Shown: piece after piece, positions 35,656 to 44,722 of the stretch | Layout: every line of letters starts with the position of its first letter | Numbering within the stretch: the stretch's first letter is position 1 | DNA from: Bacillota bacterium | GTDB taxonomy: Bacteria > Bacillota > Clostridia > Lachnospirales > Cellulosilyticaceae | Assembly (NCBI GenBank): GCA_023393125.1 | Contig: JAEWMQ010000030.1 | Coordinates: 1 to 64,000, forward strand | Length of the DNA stretch: 64,000 nt | Reading direction: 5' to 3' | Position numbers and translations under genes: made by a program | The notes under the pieces: model-generated | The model's database searches: none | What the model saw: the letters and a program-made list of their open reading frames with translations, nothing else | What the model was told of the DNA's origin: nothing

Positions 35656-35755
35656 CTTATCTAGAGAGATGGAGGGACCAGGCCCTATGATATCTCAGCA
35701 ACCACACACAAGTGAAAGGTGCTAACTCCTGCAGAACAAGGTTCTGGAAGATAAG
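35656..35755 (+). ncRNA. SAM-I (S-box) riboswitch aptamer
   Basis: P1 is CTTATCT (35656-35662) with AGATAAG (35749-35755). Inside are the hallmark GAGGGACC, CAGCAACC, GTGCTAACTCC and GGTTCTGGAAGATAAGG segments of the S-box. Binding of S-adenosylmethionine should favour the downstream terminator (35777-35824) and switch off the methionine importer. Confidence 0.97.
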
Positions 35756-35776
35756 GGCGGATGAATCAGAACAAGA

Positions 35777-35824
35777 AAACCCCTCTTATTTTTAGTAACG
35801 ATTAAAAATAAGGGGGTTTTTTTT
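35777..35824 (+). terminator. SAM-riboswitch expression-platform terminator
   Basis: ACCCCTCTTATTTTTA pairs with TTAAAAATAAGGGG and is followed by eight T residues about 15 nt before the metN start. Confidence 0.93.
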
Positions 35825-35839
35825 AGAAGGAGGACTAAG

Positions 35840-36853
35840 ATGAAAGAAGTGTTCAGCCAGCCAATTATATCTTTGCAGAATTTAAGTAAAACCTATCAAG
35901 TAGAACAAGGAACATTTACTGCATTAAAAAATGTTAACTTAGATATTTTCAAAGGAGACATTTATGGGATTATTGGTATGAGTGGTGCCGGAAAAAGTAC
36001 ACTTGTTAGATGTATTAATTATTTAGAGATACCAACTACAGGTAAAGTATACTTTGATGGAAAAGATTTGGGTGAATTAAGTGCCATAGAATTTAGAAAA
36101 GCTAGACAGTCCATGGGTATGATCTTTCAGCAGTTTAATTTATTAATGCAACGTACAGCAGAGGATAATATATGTTTTCCGTTAGAAATTGCAGGTATTA
36201 AGAAAAAAGAAGCAAGAAAGAAAGCTAAAGAGTTATTAGAGGTAGTTGGGTTAAGTGACAAAGCTAAATCTTATCCTTCACAACTTTCTGGAGGTCAAAA
36301 GCAAAGAGTAGCTATTGCAAGAGCATTGGCAACTAATCCTAAAGTACTTCTATGTGATGAAGCTACATCAGCTCTAGATCCAAGCACAACTCAGTCTATA
36401 TTAGCCCTACTTAAAGAAATTAATCAAAAGTTTGGTATTACAATTGTCATTATTACTCATGAAATGAAGGTTGTAGAAGAAATTTGTTCTCATGTTGCTA
36501 TTATTGCAGATAGCCAAATTGCTGAAGTGGGAACAGTAGAAGAAGTATTCACTCATCCTCAAAGTCAAGTAGGGCAACAATTGGTTTATCCAAATGGTAT
36601 GCCACCTCGTCAGTACATAGGCACAAAATGTGCACGTATTATTTTTGATGGGAGCTCAGCTTATGATCCAGCTATAGCGAGTATGATTTTAGAATGTAAA
36701 GTACATGTCAATATCATTTATGCAGATATGAAACAGGTAGGAGATAAAGCTATGGGACAAATGGTCCTTCAACTACCAGAGGATACAAATCAAGCACTAC
36801 GTGTACTAGATTACTTAAGACAAAGAGAGCTCGTTGTAGAGGAGGTTATGTAA
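35840..36853 (+). CDS. metN: Methionine ABC importer ATPase MetN
   Basis: A 337-residue ATPase. The ABC domain has Walker A GMSGAGKST near 47, signature LSGGQKQR and Walker B LLCDEATSALDP. A C-terminal NIL/ACT-like regulatory domain (about 255-337) is diagnostic of MetN and senses methionine. It powers uptake of methionine with metI and metQ, one base apart or overlapping in operon order. SAM-I riboswitch control confirms the assignment. Confidence 0.95.
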   Translation: MKEVFSQPIISLQNLSKTYQVEQGTFTALKNVNLDIFKGDIYGIIGMSGAGKSTLVRCINYLEIPTTGKVYFDGKDLGELSAIEFRKARQSMGMIFQQFNLLMQRTAEDNICFPLEIAGIKKKEARKKAKELLEVVGLSDKAKSYPSQLSGGQKQRVAIARALATNPKVLLCDEATSALDPSTTQSILALLKEINQKFGITIVIITHEMKVVEEICSHVAIIADSQIAEVGTVEEVFTHPQSQVGQQLVYPNGMPPRQYIGTKCARIIFDGSSAYDPAIASMILECKVHVNIIYADMKQVGDKAMGQMVLQLPEDTNQALRVLDYLRQRELVVEEVM

Positions 36854-36854
36854 G

Positions 36855-37514
36855 ATGTGGGATATTGAAATGATTAAAACCATTGTAATGGGTATATTTG
36901 AAACATTATACATGACCGTATTTTCAAGTTTGCTAGCATATATCATAGGATTACCTTTAGGAGTTGCTTTAGTTGTTACAGAGAAAGGAAACCTATTACC
37001 TAGTAAATGGCTTAATCGGCTTTTAAATATAATAGTTAATGTAACACGTTCTATACCTTTTTTAATTTTACTTATTTTTATTCAGCCTTTTACAAGGTGG
37101 GTAGTAGGAACAACTATAGGTTCAACAGCAACAGTGGTACCGTTAGTTGTAGCCGCAGCCCCATTTATTGGGCGTATGGTAGAGTCTTCTATTAAAGAGT
37201 TAGATCAAGGTATTATTGAAGCAGCACTTTCTATGGGGGCTACTCCATTTCAAGTTATTTGGAAAGTCATGTTGCCTGAAACAAAGCCTTCTTTATGGAT
37301 AGGAGCATCTATTACAGCAACGACTATTTTAGGCTATTCAGCAATGGCAGGCTTTACAAGTGGAGGTGGACTTGGGGATATTGCAATTCGATATGGTTTT
37401 TACCGTTATCAAACGGAGGTCATGTTAGTAACGGTTATTTTATTAGTTATAATTGTTCAATGTATTCAAGCTGTAGGTATGAAAGTTGCAACAAAGCAAG
37501 ATAAAAGAAAATAA
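36855..37514 (+). CDS. metI: Methionine ABC importer permease MetI
   Basis: A 219-residue permease with five predicted membrane helices and the cytoplasmic coupling motif EAALSMGATPFQV (near 130-142) typical of MetI. It forms a homodimer with two MetN subunits. It starts one base after metN, so translation is coupled. Confidence 0.94.
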   Translation: MWDIEMIKTIVMGIFETLYMTVFSSLLAYIIGLPLGVALVVTEKGNLLPSKWLNRLLNIIVNVTRSIPFLILLIFIQPFTRWVVGTTIGSTATVVPLVVAAAPFIGRMVESSIKELDQGIIEAALSMGATPFQVIWKVMLPETKPSLWIGASITATTILGYSAMAGFTSGGGLGDIAIRYGFYRYQTEVMLVTVILLVIIVQCIQAVGMKVATKQDKRK

Positions 37515-37541
37515 ATTTAAAATATAACCGGGGGGATTAAA

Positions 37542-38351
37542 ATGAAAAAATTATTAACTTTAAGTTTAGTGTCTGTATTATCCATTTCACTTTTTGCGGG
37601 GTGTGGAAAAGGTGAGGCAAGTAATAAGATTGTTGTTGGGGCATCTACATCACCACATGCAGAAATTTTAGAAGTAACTAAACCTCTTTTAAAGGAAAAA
37701 GGCTATGAACTTGAAATTAGAGAGTTCTCTGACTATGTTCTACCTAACACATCTCTTGAAAGTAAAGAGTTAGATGCTAACTATTTTCAACATAAGCCTT
37801 ATTTAGATGATTTTAATATTAAAAATAACACACATCTTATATCTGTAGCAGCTATTCATTATGAACCATTTGGTGTTTATCCAGGAAAATCATCTAGTTT
37901 AGATGATATTAAAGAGGGGGCTAAAATAGCTGTACCAAATGACACAACTAATGAGGTAAGAGCTTTAATACTTCTTCAAGATTTAGGAATTATTGAGGTA
38001 AATGAAGCAGCAGGCTTAGCGGCAACTAAAAAGGATATTACTTCAAATCCTCATCAGATTGAACTTGTGGAAATTGAAGCAGCTCAGCTAGTACGTACAC
38101 TTCCTGATGTAGACTTTGCAGTTATCAATGGGAACTATGCTATTCAAGGTGGATTAAATGTAGAAAAAGATGCTTTAGCAAAAGAAGCATCAGATTCTTT
38201 AATGGCTCAGACCTATGCTAATGTTTTAGCTGTACGTGAAGGAGACCAAAATAGAGAAGATATTAAAGCTCTTATTGAAGCTTTAGGTAGTAAAGAAGTA
38301 AAAGACTTCATTGCAGAGAAATACCAAGGTTCAGTAGTAAGCTTAAATTAA
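37542..38351 (+). CDS. metQ: Methionine-binding lipoprotein MetQ
   Basis: A 269-residue lipoprotein with lipobox LFAGC (Cys near residue 21) and the NlpA/MetQ signatures KIVVGASTSPHAEIL and DYVLPNTSLESKELDANYFQHKPYL. It captures methionine outside the membrane and delivers it to MetNI. Last gene of the riboswitch-controlled operon. Confidence 0.95.
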   Translation: MKKLLTLSLVSVLSISLFAGCGKGEASNKIVVGASTSPHAEILEVTKPLLKEKGYELEIREFSDYVLPNTSLESKELDANYFQHKPYLDDFNIKNNTHLISVAAIHYEPFGVYPGKSSSLDDIKEGAKIAVPNDTTNEVRALILLQDLGIIEVNEAAGLAATKKDITSNPHQIELVEIEAAQLVRTLPDVDFAVINGNYAIQGGLNVEKDALAKEASDSLMAQTYANVLAVREGDQNREDIKALIEALGSKEVKDFIAEKYQGSVVSLN

Positions 38352-38355
38352 TAGG

Positions 38356-38408
38356 AAAACACTTATTCTAAAGAGCATTAATTAATGCCGTAGAGTAAGT
38401 GTTTTTTA
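38356..38408 (+). terminator. Terminator of metNIQ
   Basis: AAAACACTTA...TAAGTGTTTTTT hairpin with a paired CATTAATTAATG inner part. Confidence 0.85.
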
Positions 38409-38482
38409 TTGTTTCCTTACAATGGTAGTAATATTATTTAAATAATAAGAAAAAATTCGAATTAGATAAAATGACTTTATAT

Positions 38483-38498
38483 GTGTCTTTACACGTGT
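38483..38498 (+). promoter_or_regulatory. Dyad upstream of nadA (possible operator)
   Basis: GTGT-CTTT-ACAC at 38483-38494 overlaps the palindrome ACACGTGT (38491-38498), about 65 nt before nadA. Regulators such as NiaR or NrtR bind short dyads at nad genes, but I cannot match this to a consensus with confidence. Confidence 0.3.
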
Positions 38499-38562
38499 AT
38501 TGATTATTTAGGGGGATGGTGATATATTTAAGAAAGTATAACTTGATAAGTGAGGCGAGAAG

Positions 38563-39468
38563 ATGAATCAAATAGAACAAATTAAAGCTTTAAAGGAGCA
38601 AAAAAAGGCACTCATTGTAGCGCATTATTATGTAGATGACGTTGTTCAGGAAATAGCAGATTATGTAGGCGATTCTTATTATTTAAGTAAAGTATGTATG
38701 GATAGACCTGAAGAACTGATTATCTTTTGTGGCGTTAGGTTTATGGGAGAAAGTGCAAAAATCCTTAATCCTCATAAGAAAGTCATTATGGCAGAAGAAC
38801 ATGCGGATTGTCCAATGGCTCATATGATAGAAATTGAAAAGATTAAGGAAATACGAGTTGCTTATGAAGATTTAGCAGTTGTATGCTATATTAATTCAAC
38901 TACAGAGATTAAGGCAGAGGCAGATGTAATCGTGACGTCTTCTAATGCACTTGATATCGTAAGGCAATTGCCAGAGAAGAATATTTTCTTTATACCAGAT
39001 GAGCATTTAGGACGCTATATTGCAGAGCAATTACCAGAAAAAGACTTTATTTTTAATGATGGTTTTTGTCATGTACATACAAGTATTACTGTAGAGAGTT
39101 TAAAAAGAGCCATGGCTGCACAGCCAAAAGCTAAGATACTCGTTCATCCAGAGTGTCCTAAAGCCATTATAGAATTAGCAGACTATGTAGGAAGCACATC
39201 AGGAATTATAGATTATGCTACTAGTGCATCTGTAAATCAATTTATTATTGGTACTGAAATGGGAATTCTTTATGAGTTAAAGAAGAAGAATCCAGATAAA
39301 CAATTTTATGCCGTAGGTCACAGGCAGTTTTGTCCTAATATGAAACGTATTAGTTTAGAAGATGTCTATCATGCCCTAGATACTTTGAATAATCCTATTG
39401 AATTAGATGAAGAGATAGCAAGAAAGGCAAAAGGTGCACTAACTAGAATGCACCAATTGGCAAAATAA
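38563..39468 (+). CDS. nadA: Quinolinate synthase
   Basis: A 301-residue enzyme that condenses iminoaspartate with dihydroxyacetone phosphate to quinolinate using a [4Fe-4S] cluster. Visible motifs are AHYYVDDVVQEIADYVGDS, FCGVRFMGESAKIL with one cluster Cys near 84, PECPKA and RQFCPNMKRI. Length matches the family's short form. It begins the nadABC operon, two bases before nadB. Confidence 0.96.
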   Translation: MNQIEQIKALKEQKKALIVAHYYVDDVVQEIADYVGDSYYLSKVCMDRPEELIIFCGVRFMGESAKILNPHKKVIMAEEHADCPMAHMIEIEKIKEIRVAYEDLAVVCYINSTTEIKAEADVIVTSSNALDIVRQLPEKNIFFIPDEHLGRYIAEQLPEKDFIFNDGFCHVHTSITVESLKRAMAAQPKAKILVHPECPKAIIELADYVGSTSGIIDYATSASVNQFIIGTEMGILYELKKKNPDKQFYAVGHRQFCPNMKRISLEDVYHALDTLNNPIELDEEIARKAKGALTRMHQLAK

Positions 39469-39469
39469 T

Positions 39470-40783
39470 ATGAAGCAGGCATACGATGTAGTTATTGTAG
39501 GTACTGGCATTTCAGGGTTGTTTTGTGCACTTCATTTACCTGAATCTGTCAAAGTCTTAATGATTACAAAAGGGCAGCTAGAAGAAAGCAATTCCTTTTT
39601 AGCACAAGGAGGCATTTGTGTTTTAAAGGATGCAGCAGATTTTAAGAGTTATGTAGAAGATACTTTAAAGGCAGGAAAGTATGAGAATGATAGAACGGCT
39701 GTAGAAATTATGATTAGGGAATCTAGAGAAATTATCAATGAATTAATTGCCTTAGGAGTAGATTTTGATAAGGAAAACGGAGAGCTTGCTTATACAAAAG
39801 AAGCAGCTCATAGTACCAATCGTATATTACACCACAAAGATATAACAGGTAGAGAAATAACGAGTAAACTTTTAGCAGCTGTTAAACAAAAAGCTAATAT
39901 TGAATTAGTAGAACAGTGTACTTTAATAGATTTAGTTAAAAATAGCAAAACAGTCCATGGTGTAATGGTTTATTATAAAGGGAGTTATCATGCGATTTAT
40001 GCTAAAGATGTGGTATTAGCTACAGGGGGCATTGGGGGGATTTTCGAAGCAAGCTCAAATTTTTCACACTTAACAGGTGACGGTGTAGCCATTGCTTTAA
40101 AGCATCAGATAGAAGTAGCAGATATTAATTACATACAAATTCATCCTACAACTCTTTACAGCCAAAAACAAGGAAAACGTTTTTTAATTTCAGAAGCTGT
40201 GCGAGGTGAAGGCGCATATTTGCTTAATCCAAGAGGAGAACGGTTTGTAGACGAATTATTACCAAGAGATATTGTATCAGCAAGAGTAAGTGAGGAAATG
40301 TGTAAATTTCAAACGAATCATATCTATCTAAGTGTAAGGCACTTAGACGGAGCGTATATTAAAAGGCGCTTTCCTAATATATATGAAGCGTGTAAAGAAG
40401 AAGGATATGATTTAACCAAAGAAGATATCCCTGTTACGCCAGCACAGCATTACTTTATGGGAGGAATCAAGGTAGACCTTAATGGAAGGACTTCACTTAA
40501 TCATCTATATGCAGTTGGAGAAACAAGTCGTACAGGTGTACATGGTGCTAATCGTCTAGCAAGTAATTCACTTTTAGAAGGTTTAGTATTTGCCAAAAAA
40601 GCAGCAGCTAATATAAAAGTAGCTGATACAATATTTTCAAAAGGACCTATAGGATTACCTTTGATTGAGGAACCTATAGAAATAATTAAATCAAATTATG
40701 AAAATCTTTTATTAGAAGCAATTAAAAGGAAGGATGAAAAATTTTATGTTAGATGGTTTCATAAACAATATAAATGTGGATGA
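39470..40783 (+). CDS. nadB: L-aspartate oxidase
   Basis: A 437-residue flavoprotein oxidising L-aspartate to iminoaspartate for NadA. It has the FAD dinucleotide motif VVIVGTGISGLFCAL, the LAQGGI loop, and the family motif HGANRLASNSLLEGLVF near 365-382. It is about 90 residues shorter than E. coli NadB because the C-terminal helical domain is missing, which fits the gene's 50-nt overlap with nadC. In anaerobes fumarate or another acceptor may replace oxygen. Confidence 0.94.
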   Translation: MKQAYDVVIVGTGISGLFCALHLPESVKVLMITKGQLEESNSFLAQGGICVLKDAADFKSYVEDTLKAGKYENDRTAVEIMIRESREIINELIALGVDFDKENGELAYTKEAAHSTNRILHHKDITGREITSKLLAAVKQKANIELVEQCTLIDLVKNSKTVHGVMVYYKGSYHAIYAKDVVLATGGIGGIFEASSNFSHLTGDGVAIALKHQIEVADINYIQIHPTTLYSQKQGKRFLISEAVRGEGAYLLNPRGERFVDELLPRDIVSARVSEEMCKFQTNHIYLSVRHLDGAYIKRRFPNIYEACKEEGYDLTKEDIPVTPAQHYFMGGIKVDLNGRTSLNHLYAVGETSRTGVHGANRLASNSLLEGLVFAKKAAANIKVADTIFSKGPIGLPLIEEPIEIIKSNYENLLLEAIKRKDEKFYVRWFHKQYKCG

Positions 40784-41597
40784 ACATATATTAAGTGCAA
40801 TCAAGGAAGATATTACTAGTGAAGATGTAACGACTATGGCTATTATGAAAAAAGCAAAGCAAGGAGAAGTGAAGCTTATTTGTAAGGAAGATGGTGTGTT
40901 AGCAGGTCTTAGTATATTTAGACGTACCTTTGAATTATTAGGAGCTATTGAAATGGACTCTTTTTATAAAGATGGAGATGAAGTTAAAAGAGGAGAAATC
41001 ATTGCTAATGTGAGAGGAGATATGAGAGTATTACTTTCAGGAGAACGTACTGCTCTTAATTACTTGCAACGTATGAGCGGTATAGCTAGTTTTACTCACA
41101 AGTTAGTAAAAGAATTAGAAGGTAGCAAAACAACATTACTTGATACAAGAAAGACAACACCAGGTATGCGTATATTTGAAAAGTATGCAGTTAAAGTTGG
41201 AGGAGCTACTAACCATCGTTTTAATTTAACAGACGGCATTCTTATCAAAGATAATCACATAGGTGCAGCAGGTAGTATTACAGCCGCAGTTAAAGCTTGC
41301 AAGGCCTATGCGCCTTTTGTAAGAAAGATAGAAGTTGAAGTAGAAAACCTTGATATGATAAAAGAAGCTTTAGAAGTAGGGGTAGATATTATTATGCTGG
41401 ATAATATGGACTTAGAAACGATGAAGCAAGCAGTAGAACTCATAGATGGTAGGGCACAAACAGAGTGCTCAGGCAATGTGAATAAGGAGCGTTTAAAGGC
41501 TATTGCAAGTATTGGTGTAGATTATGTATCTTGTGGTGCATTGACTCATTCAGCTCCCATTTTAGATTTTTCATTAAAGCATCTTAAACACATATAA
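40734..41597 (+). CDS. nadC: Nicotinate-nucleotide pyrophosphorylase
   Basis: A 287-residue quinolinate phosphoribosyltransferase converting quinolinate and PRPP to nicotinate mononucleotide. It shows KEDITSEDVTT, the ERTALNYLQRMSGIAS block, TRKTTPGMR, KDNHI and IMLDNMD motifs. The ATG at 40734 overlaps nadB; an internal ATG at 40746 is an alternative start. Confidence 0.95.
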   Translation: MKNFMLDGFINNINVDEHILSAIKEDITSEDVTTMAIMKKAKQGEVKLICKEDGVLAGLSIFRRTFELLGAIEMDSFYKDGDEVKRGEIIANVRGDMRVLLSGERTALNYLQRMSGIASFTHKLVKELEGSKTTLLDTRKTTPGMRIFEKYAVKVGGATNHRFNLTDGILIKDNHIGAAGSITAAVKACKAYAPFVRKIEVEVENLDMIKEALEVGVDIIMLDNMDLETMKQAVELIDGRAQTECSGNVNKERLKAIASIGVDYVSCGALTHSAPILDFSLKHLKHI

Positions 41598-41607
41598 TAA
41601 ACATGAA

Positions 41608-41664
41608 TAAGGCTATTGTATAAGTGATATGAGGATAGTTTCATAACTTATACAATAGTCTTGT
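41608..41664. terminator. Terminator of nadABC
   Basis: GGCTATTGTATAAGT pairs with ACTTATACAATAGTC around a long loop, between convergent genes. Confidence 0.82.
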
Positions 41665-41668
41665 TTAA

Positions 41669-42142
41669 TTAATCTTTTAATATAACATGAGTACTTTTAG
41701 CCTTCATCTGATGAACTAGATCACTTAGATTGTGAAGTTGATGATAAAACTGATCAAGTTGTTCTTTGGGAATATTGTAATTTAAAAACAAAGCTTCTAT
41801 ATCACTAGAAACATGTCCTAGTGTATTAGTGAGACTTACAAAGAGTTCAAAGTTAGAACTATTACATGCAGTCCTAAATTTACGAATATCACGTTTGATA
41901 AAGTCTATAATCTCCTCATGATTTGTAAAAAGTCCTTTTGGAAGTGGGTAAGGAGAGATGCGCTGAAGAAAATATTTACTTTTTGCATTAATATTATACA
42001 CATAAGAAACCGTAATATTATTTTTTAGTTTAAATTTGATATAATAAAGTCGGCCATTAATAGCTGTAATATCTGTAGCACCTAATTGCTTTAAAGGAAC
42101 CAAAAGCATATCGCCTGTTGTTGCATTGACACTAAGATCCAT
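41669..42142 (-). CDS. Conserved hypothetical protein
   Basis: A 157-residue soluble protein that I do not recognise. The first ~70 residues read as a beta-rich module (MLLVPLKQLGATDITAINGRLYYIKF), the rest as alpha helices with several Tyr, Phe and His. No signal peptide, membrane segment or metal motif is visible. It lies 39 nt downstream of the NhaD/ArsB-type transporter on the same strand and may be co-transcribed, which hints at a role tied to that transporter. Confidence 0.5.
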   Translation of the reverse strand: MDLSVNATTGDMLLVPLKQLGATDITAINGRLYYIKFKLKNNITVSYVYNINAKSKYFLQRISPYPLPKGLFTNHEEIIDFIKRDIRKFRTACNSSNFELFVSLTNTLGHVSSDIEALFLNYNIPKEQLDQFYHQLHNLSDLVHQMKAKSTHVILKD

Positions 42143-42181
42143 AAATCTACCTACTTTCTATAATAATAAGTTAAGACAAGA

Positions 42182-43450
42182 TTATATATAAAAGACTAGA
42201 AGATAAATAGTAGAGATGATAATAGAAATAATCATTAGAGGAAATCCAATTTTAAAATAATATTTAAAGGAAATTTTATGACCATGACGGGCCCCGATGT
42301 TAGCTAAAACTAAGTTTGCAGAAGCACCTATCAAGGTACCATTGCCTCCTAGACAGGCGCCTAAGGAGATCGCCCACCAAAGAGGCCAAGTATCAACACC
42401 ACTTTTACCCATGGTAAGGACTAATGGAATGAGTGTTGCTACAAAAGGGATATTATCTAAAAAGCCAGATACTAGAGCAGATAGCCAAAGAAGTGAAATA
42501 ACGGTTAAAGTAGGATGACCAGTTGTAACACGTAATAAGTACTGAGCTATATTTTCTATAATACCTACAGCTTCAAGGCCGCCAACAAGGACGAAGAGCC
42601 CTGCAAAGAAAGCAATGGTAGGCCATTCAATACTAGCAAATATTTCTTCAATATCTTGCTTGCCGATGAGTAGAATAAGAGTGGCACCTGTCAGCGCTAC
42701 AATACTAGAAGAAATACCAAGGTTTTCATGGAAAATAAAGCCAAGTAGAATAAGAAAAATAACAATAATACTTTTTAGAAGTAAAGGACCATCTGTAATG
42801 GCTTTTCTTTCATCTAATGCCATAATTTCTTCCTTTTGCTCTTTTTGGACAACTAGCTGTTTGCGATAAATAAAATAAAGTAGAGCTAAGGTAATTATAA
42901 GAATCACTATGATGACAGGTCCTAGATTAATGACAAAATCTAAAAAGCCGAGGCCAGCAGCACTACCAATCATAATATTAGGAGGATCGCCTATAAGAGT
43001 GGAAGTACCACCTATATTAGAAGCAATGATTTCTGTGACAAGAAAGGGGATTGGATTAATTTTTAAAATTTGAGTGATAACTAATGTCATAGGGCCAATA
43101 AGTAAAACAGTTGTTACATTATCTAAGATCGCTGATAAAATAGCAGTAATAATGGCAAAACCAATAAGAATTTTCCAAGCATCACCTTTAGCAAGTTTTG
43201 CTGTGTAGATGGCTAGGTATTCAAAAAGCCCAGAATTTTTTATAGTAGATACTACTAGCATCATACCTATTAAAACGCCTATAGTATTAAAGTCAATGGT
43301 GCTGGAAACAGCATCAGCTGGCAAGATGCCTGTTAGTACCATAGCCATAGCACCACCCATAGCAGCTAAAGTACGATTTACTTTTTCTGACATAATGCAG
43401 AGAATAACGATAATAAAAATAAAGCTTGCAATCCAAATTGAGGTATTCAT
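42182..43450 (-). CDS. NhaD/ArsB-family ion transporter
   Basis: A 422-residue membrane protein of the IT superfamily (ArsB, NhaD, SLC13). About eleven hydrophobic segments are present, with the duplicated re-entrant motifs SAILDNVTTVLLIGP and SGFLDNIPFVATLIP and the helix-hairpin motifs NIGGTSTLIGDPPNIMIG and GACLGGNGTLIGASANLV. Such carriers move Na+, arsenite, tartrate or other anions. The substrate is not determined by sequence. Its gene is followed by the hypothetical 41669-42142. Confidence 0.88.
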   Translation of the reverse strand: MNTSIWIASFIFIIVILCIMSEKVNRTLAAMGGAMAMVLTGILPADAVSSTIDFNTIGVLIGMMLVVSTIKNSGLFEYLAIYTAKLAKGDAWKILIGFAIITAILSAILDNVTTVLLIGPMTLVITQILKINPIPFLVTEIIASNIGGTSTLIGDPPNIMIGSAAGLGFLDFVINLGPVIIVILIITLALLYFIYRKQLVVQKEQKEEIMALDERKAITDGPLLLKSIIVIFLILLGFIFHENLGISSSIVALTGATLILLIGKQDIEEIFASIEWPTIAFFAGLFVLVGGLEAVGIIENIAQYLLRVTTGHPTLTVISLLWLSALVSGFLDNIPFVATLIPLVLTMGKSGVDTWPLWWAISLGACLGGNGTLIGASANLVLANIGARHGHKISFKYYFKIGFPLMIISIIISTIYLLVFYI

Positions 43451-43527
43451 TGTGTAAACTCCTTCAAGTAGTTATTCAAGGGTATCATTATCCTATAGAA
43501 TAACAATTTTTAGAGGATTTTATGCAC

Positions 43528-43556
43528 ATGACATATTTATAGCACTGTAGTATAAT
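43528..43556 (+). promoter_or_regulatory. Sigma-A promoter of the foldase gene
   Basis: ATGACA (43528-43533), 17 nt, TATAAT (43551-43556). Confidence 0.6.
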
Positions 43557-43646
43557 GTAATAGTTGCTTTTTCAAAGATGGAAAAACAATAATAATTATG
43601 TTAGAATAATAAGAAAAATAATAAAAAGTTAGTGAGGCTAATAAAG

Positions 43647-44705
43647 ATGAAAATAGTGAAGAAACTAATGATGTGTGGTTTAGTAGCAATGCTTAGTATA
43701 GGATTGACAGCTTGTGGAGAAAAGAAAACAGGAGATACTACTGTAGAAGCAGGAGACAATAAAACAACAGGTGCAGATAGTGAAGCAGCTAAAGTTGTAC
43801 TTGCTACTGTGAATGGTGTAGAAATTTTGCAAGGTGATTTAGATGAAATATACAATAGTATGGTAGCAGAATATCAATCTTATTATGGAGAAAGTGAAGA
43901 AATGTTAACTTTCTTAGCACAACAAAAACCAGGATTATTAACAGGACTTATTAATAGAGAACTTCTTAAACAAAAAGCAAAAGAATTAAATATTACTTGT
44001 ACTGATGAAGAAGTGGAGGAAATTTATAACAATTTAGTGACAACTTATGGAGAAGAACAAGTACAAAAAGTCATTGCAGATAATGGCTTTACAGCTGAAA
44101 CATATAAAGCTCAAATCAAAGAAGATGAAACTTTATCAAAAGTACAAGAAAAGATGCAAGAAGGTGACATTAATATTACAGATGAAGATATCAAAAAATA
44201 CTATGATGAAAATATAGACTCTTTTACTACAGGTGCAGGGGCTAATATGGAACATATACTTGTAAGGGTGACAGACTCAGATACAGATGATTACAAGAAG
44301 AAATGCGATGAAGCTGTTAAAGAAATTGAGAAAGAAATAGCAAATGGTACAACTTTTGATGAATTAAAAACCCAATATACTGCAGAAGGTATTGATACAA
44401 ATATGTATGTTGTGGAAGATTTAGGGTTTGTACAATATGAACAGCCTAATTTTGATACAGCCTTTTTAGCAGGAGCAAAAGAAGTAAAAGAAGGCGAAAT
44501 TTCTAAAGCAGTCAAAAGTAGTTTTGGTTACCACTTTATTAAAGTAGAAGGAATTAAGGATAAAGAAGTAAAAGCATTAGAAGATGTTAAAGATCAAATT
44601 AAAACAACTTTAGAAAATGAAAAGAAAAATGAATACTATAATGCAAAATTAGAAGAATGGACAAAAGCTGCCAAAATTGAAAAATTTGAGGATCGTATTC
44701 AATAA
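43647..44705 (+). CDS. PrsA-like peptidyl-prolyl isomerase lipoprotein
   Basis: A 352-residue lipoprotein (lipobox LTAC near residue 22) with a SurA/PrsA N-terminal helical domain and a parvulin-type rotamase domain (about 195-305; AGANMEHILVRV and YHFIKVEGIKD are its edge strands). It helps secreted proteins fold on the outer face of the membrane. A GTG at 43632 in frame is rejected because it sits on the ribosome binding site GTGAGG. The Nudix gene follows at 17 nt. Confidence 0.9.
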   Translation: MKIVKKLMMCGLVAMLSIGLTACGEKKTGDTTVEAGDNKTTGADSEAAKVVLATVNGVEILQGDLDEIYNSMVAEYQSYYGESEEMLTFLAQQKPGLLTGLINRELLKQKAKELNITCTDEEVEEIYNNLVTTYGEEQVQKVIADNGFTAETYKAQIKEDETLSKVQEKMQEGDINITDEDIKKYYDENIDSFTTGAGANMEHILVRVTDSDTDDYKKKCDEAVKEIEKEIANGTTFDELKTQYTAEGIDTNMYVVEDLGFVQYEQPNFDTAFLAGAKEVKEGEISKAVKSSFGYHFIKVEGIKDKEVKALEDVKDQIKTTLENEKKNEYYNAKLEEWTKAAKIEKFEDRIQ

Positions 44706-44722
44706 AATATAAGGAATAGCTT

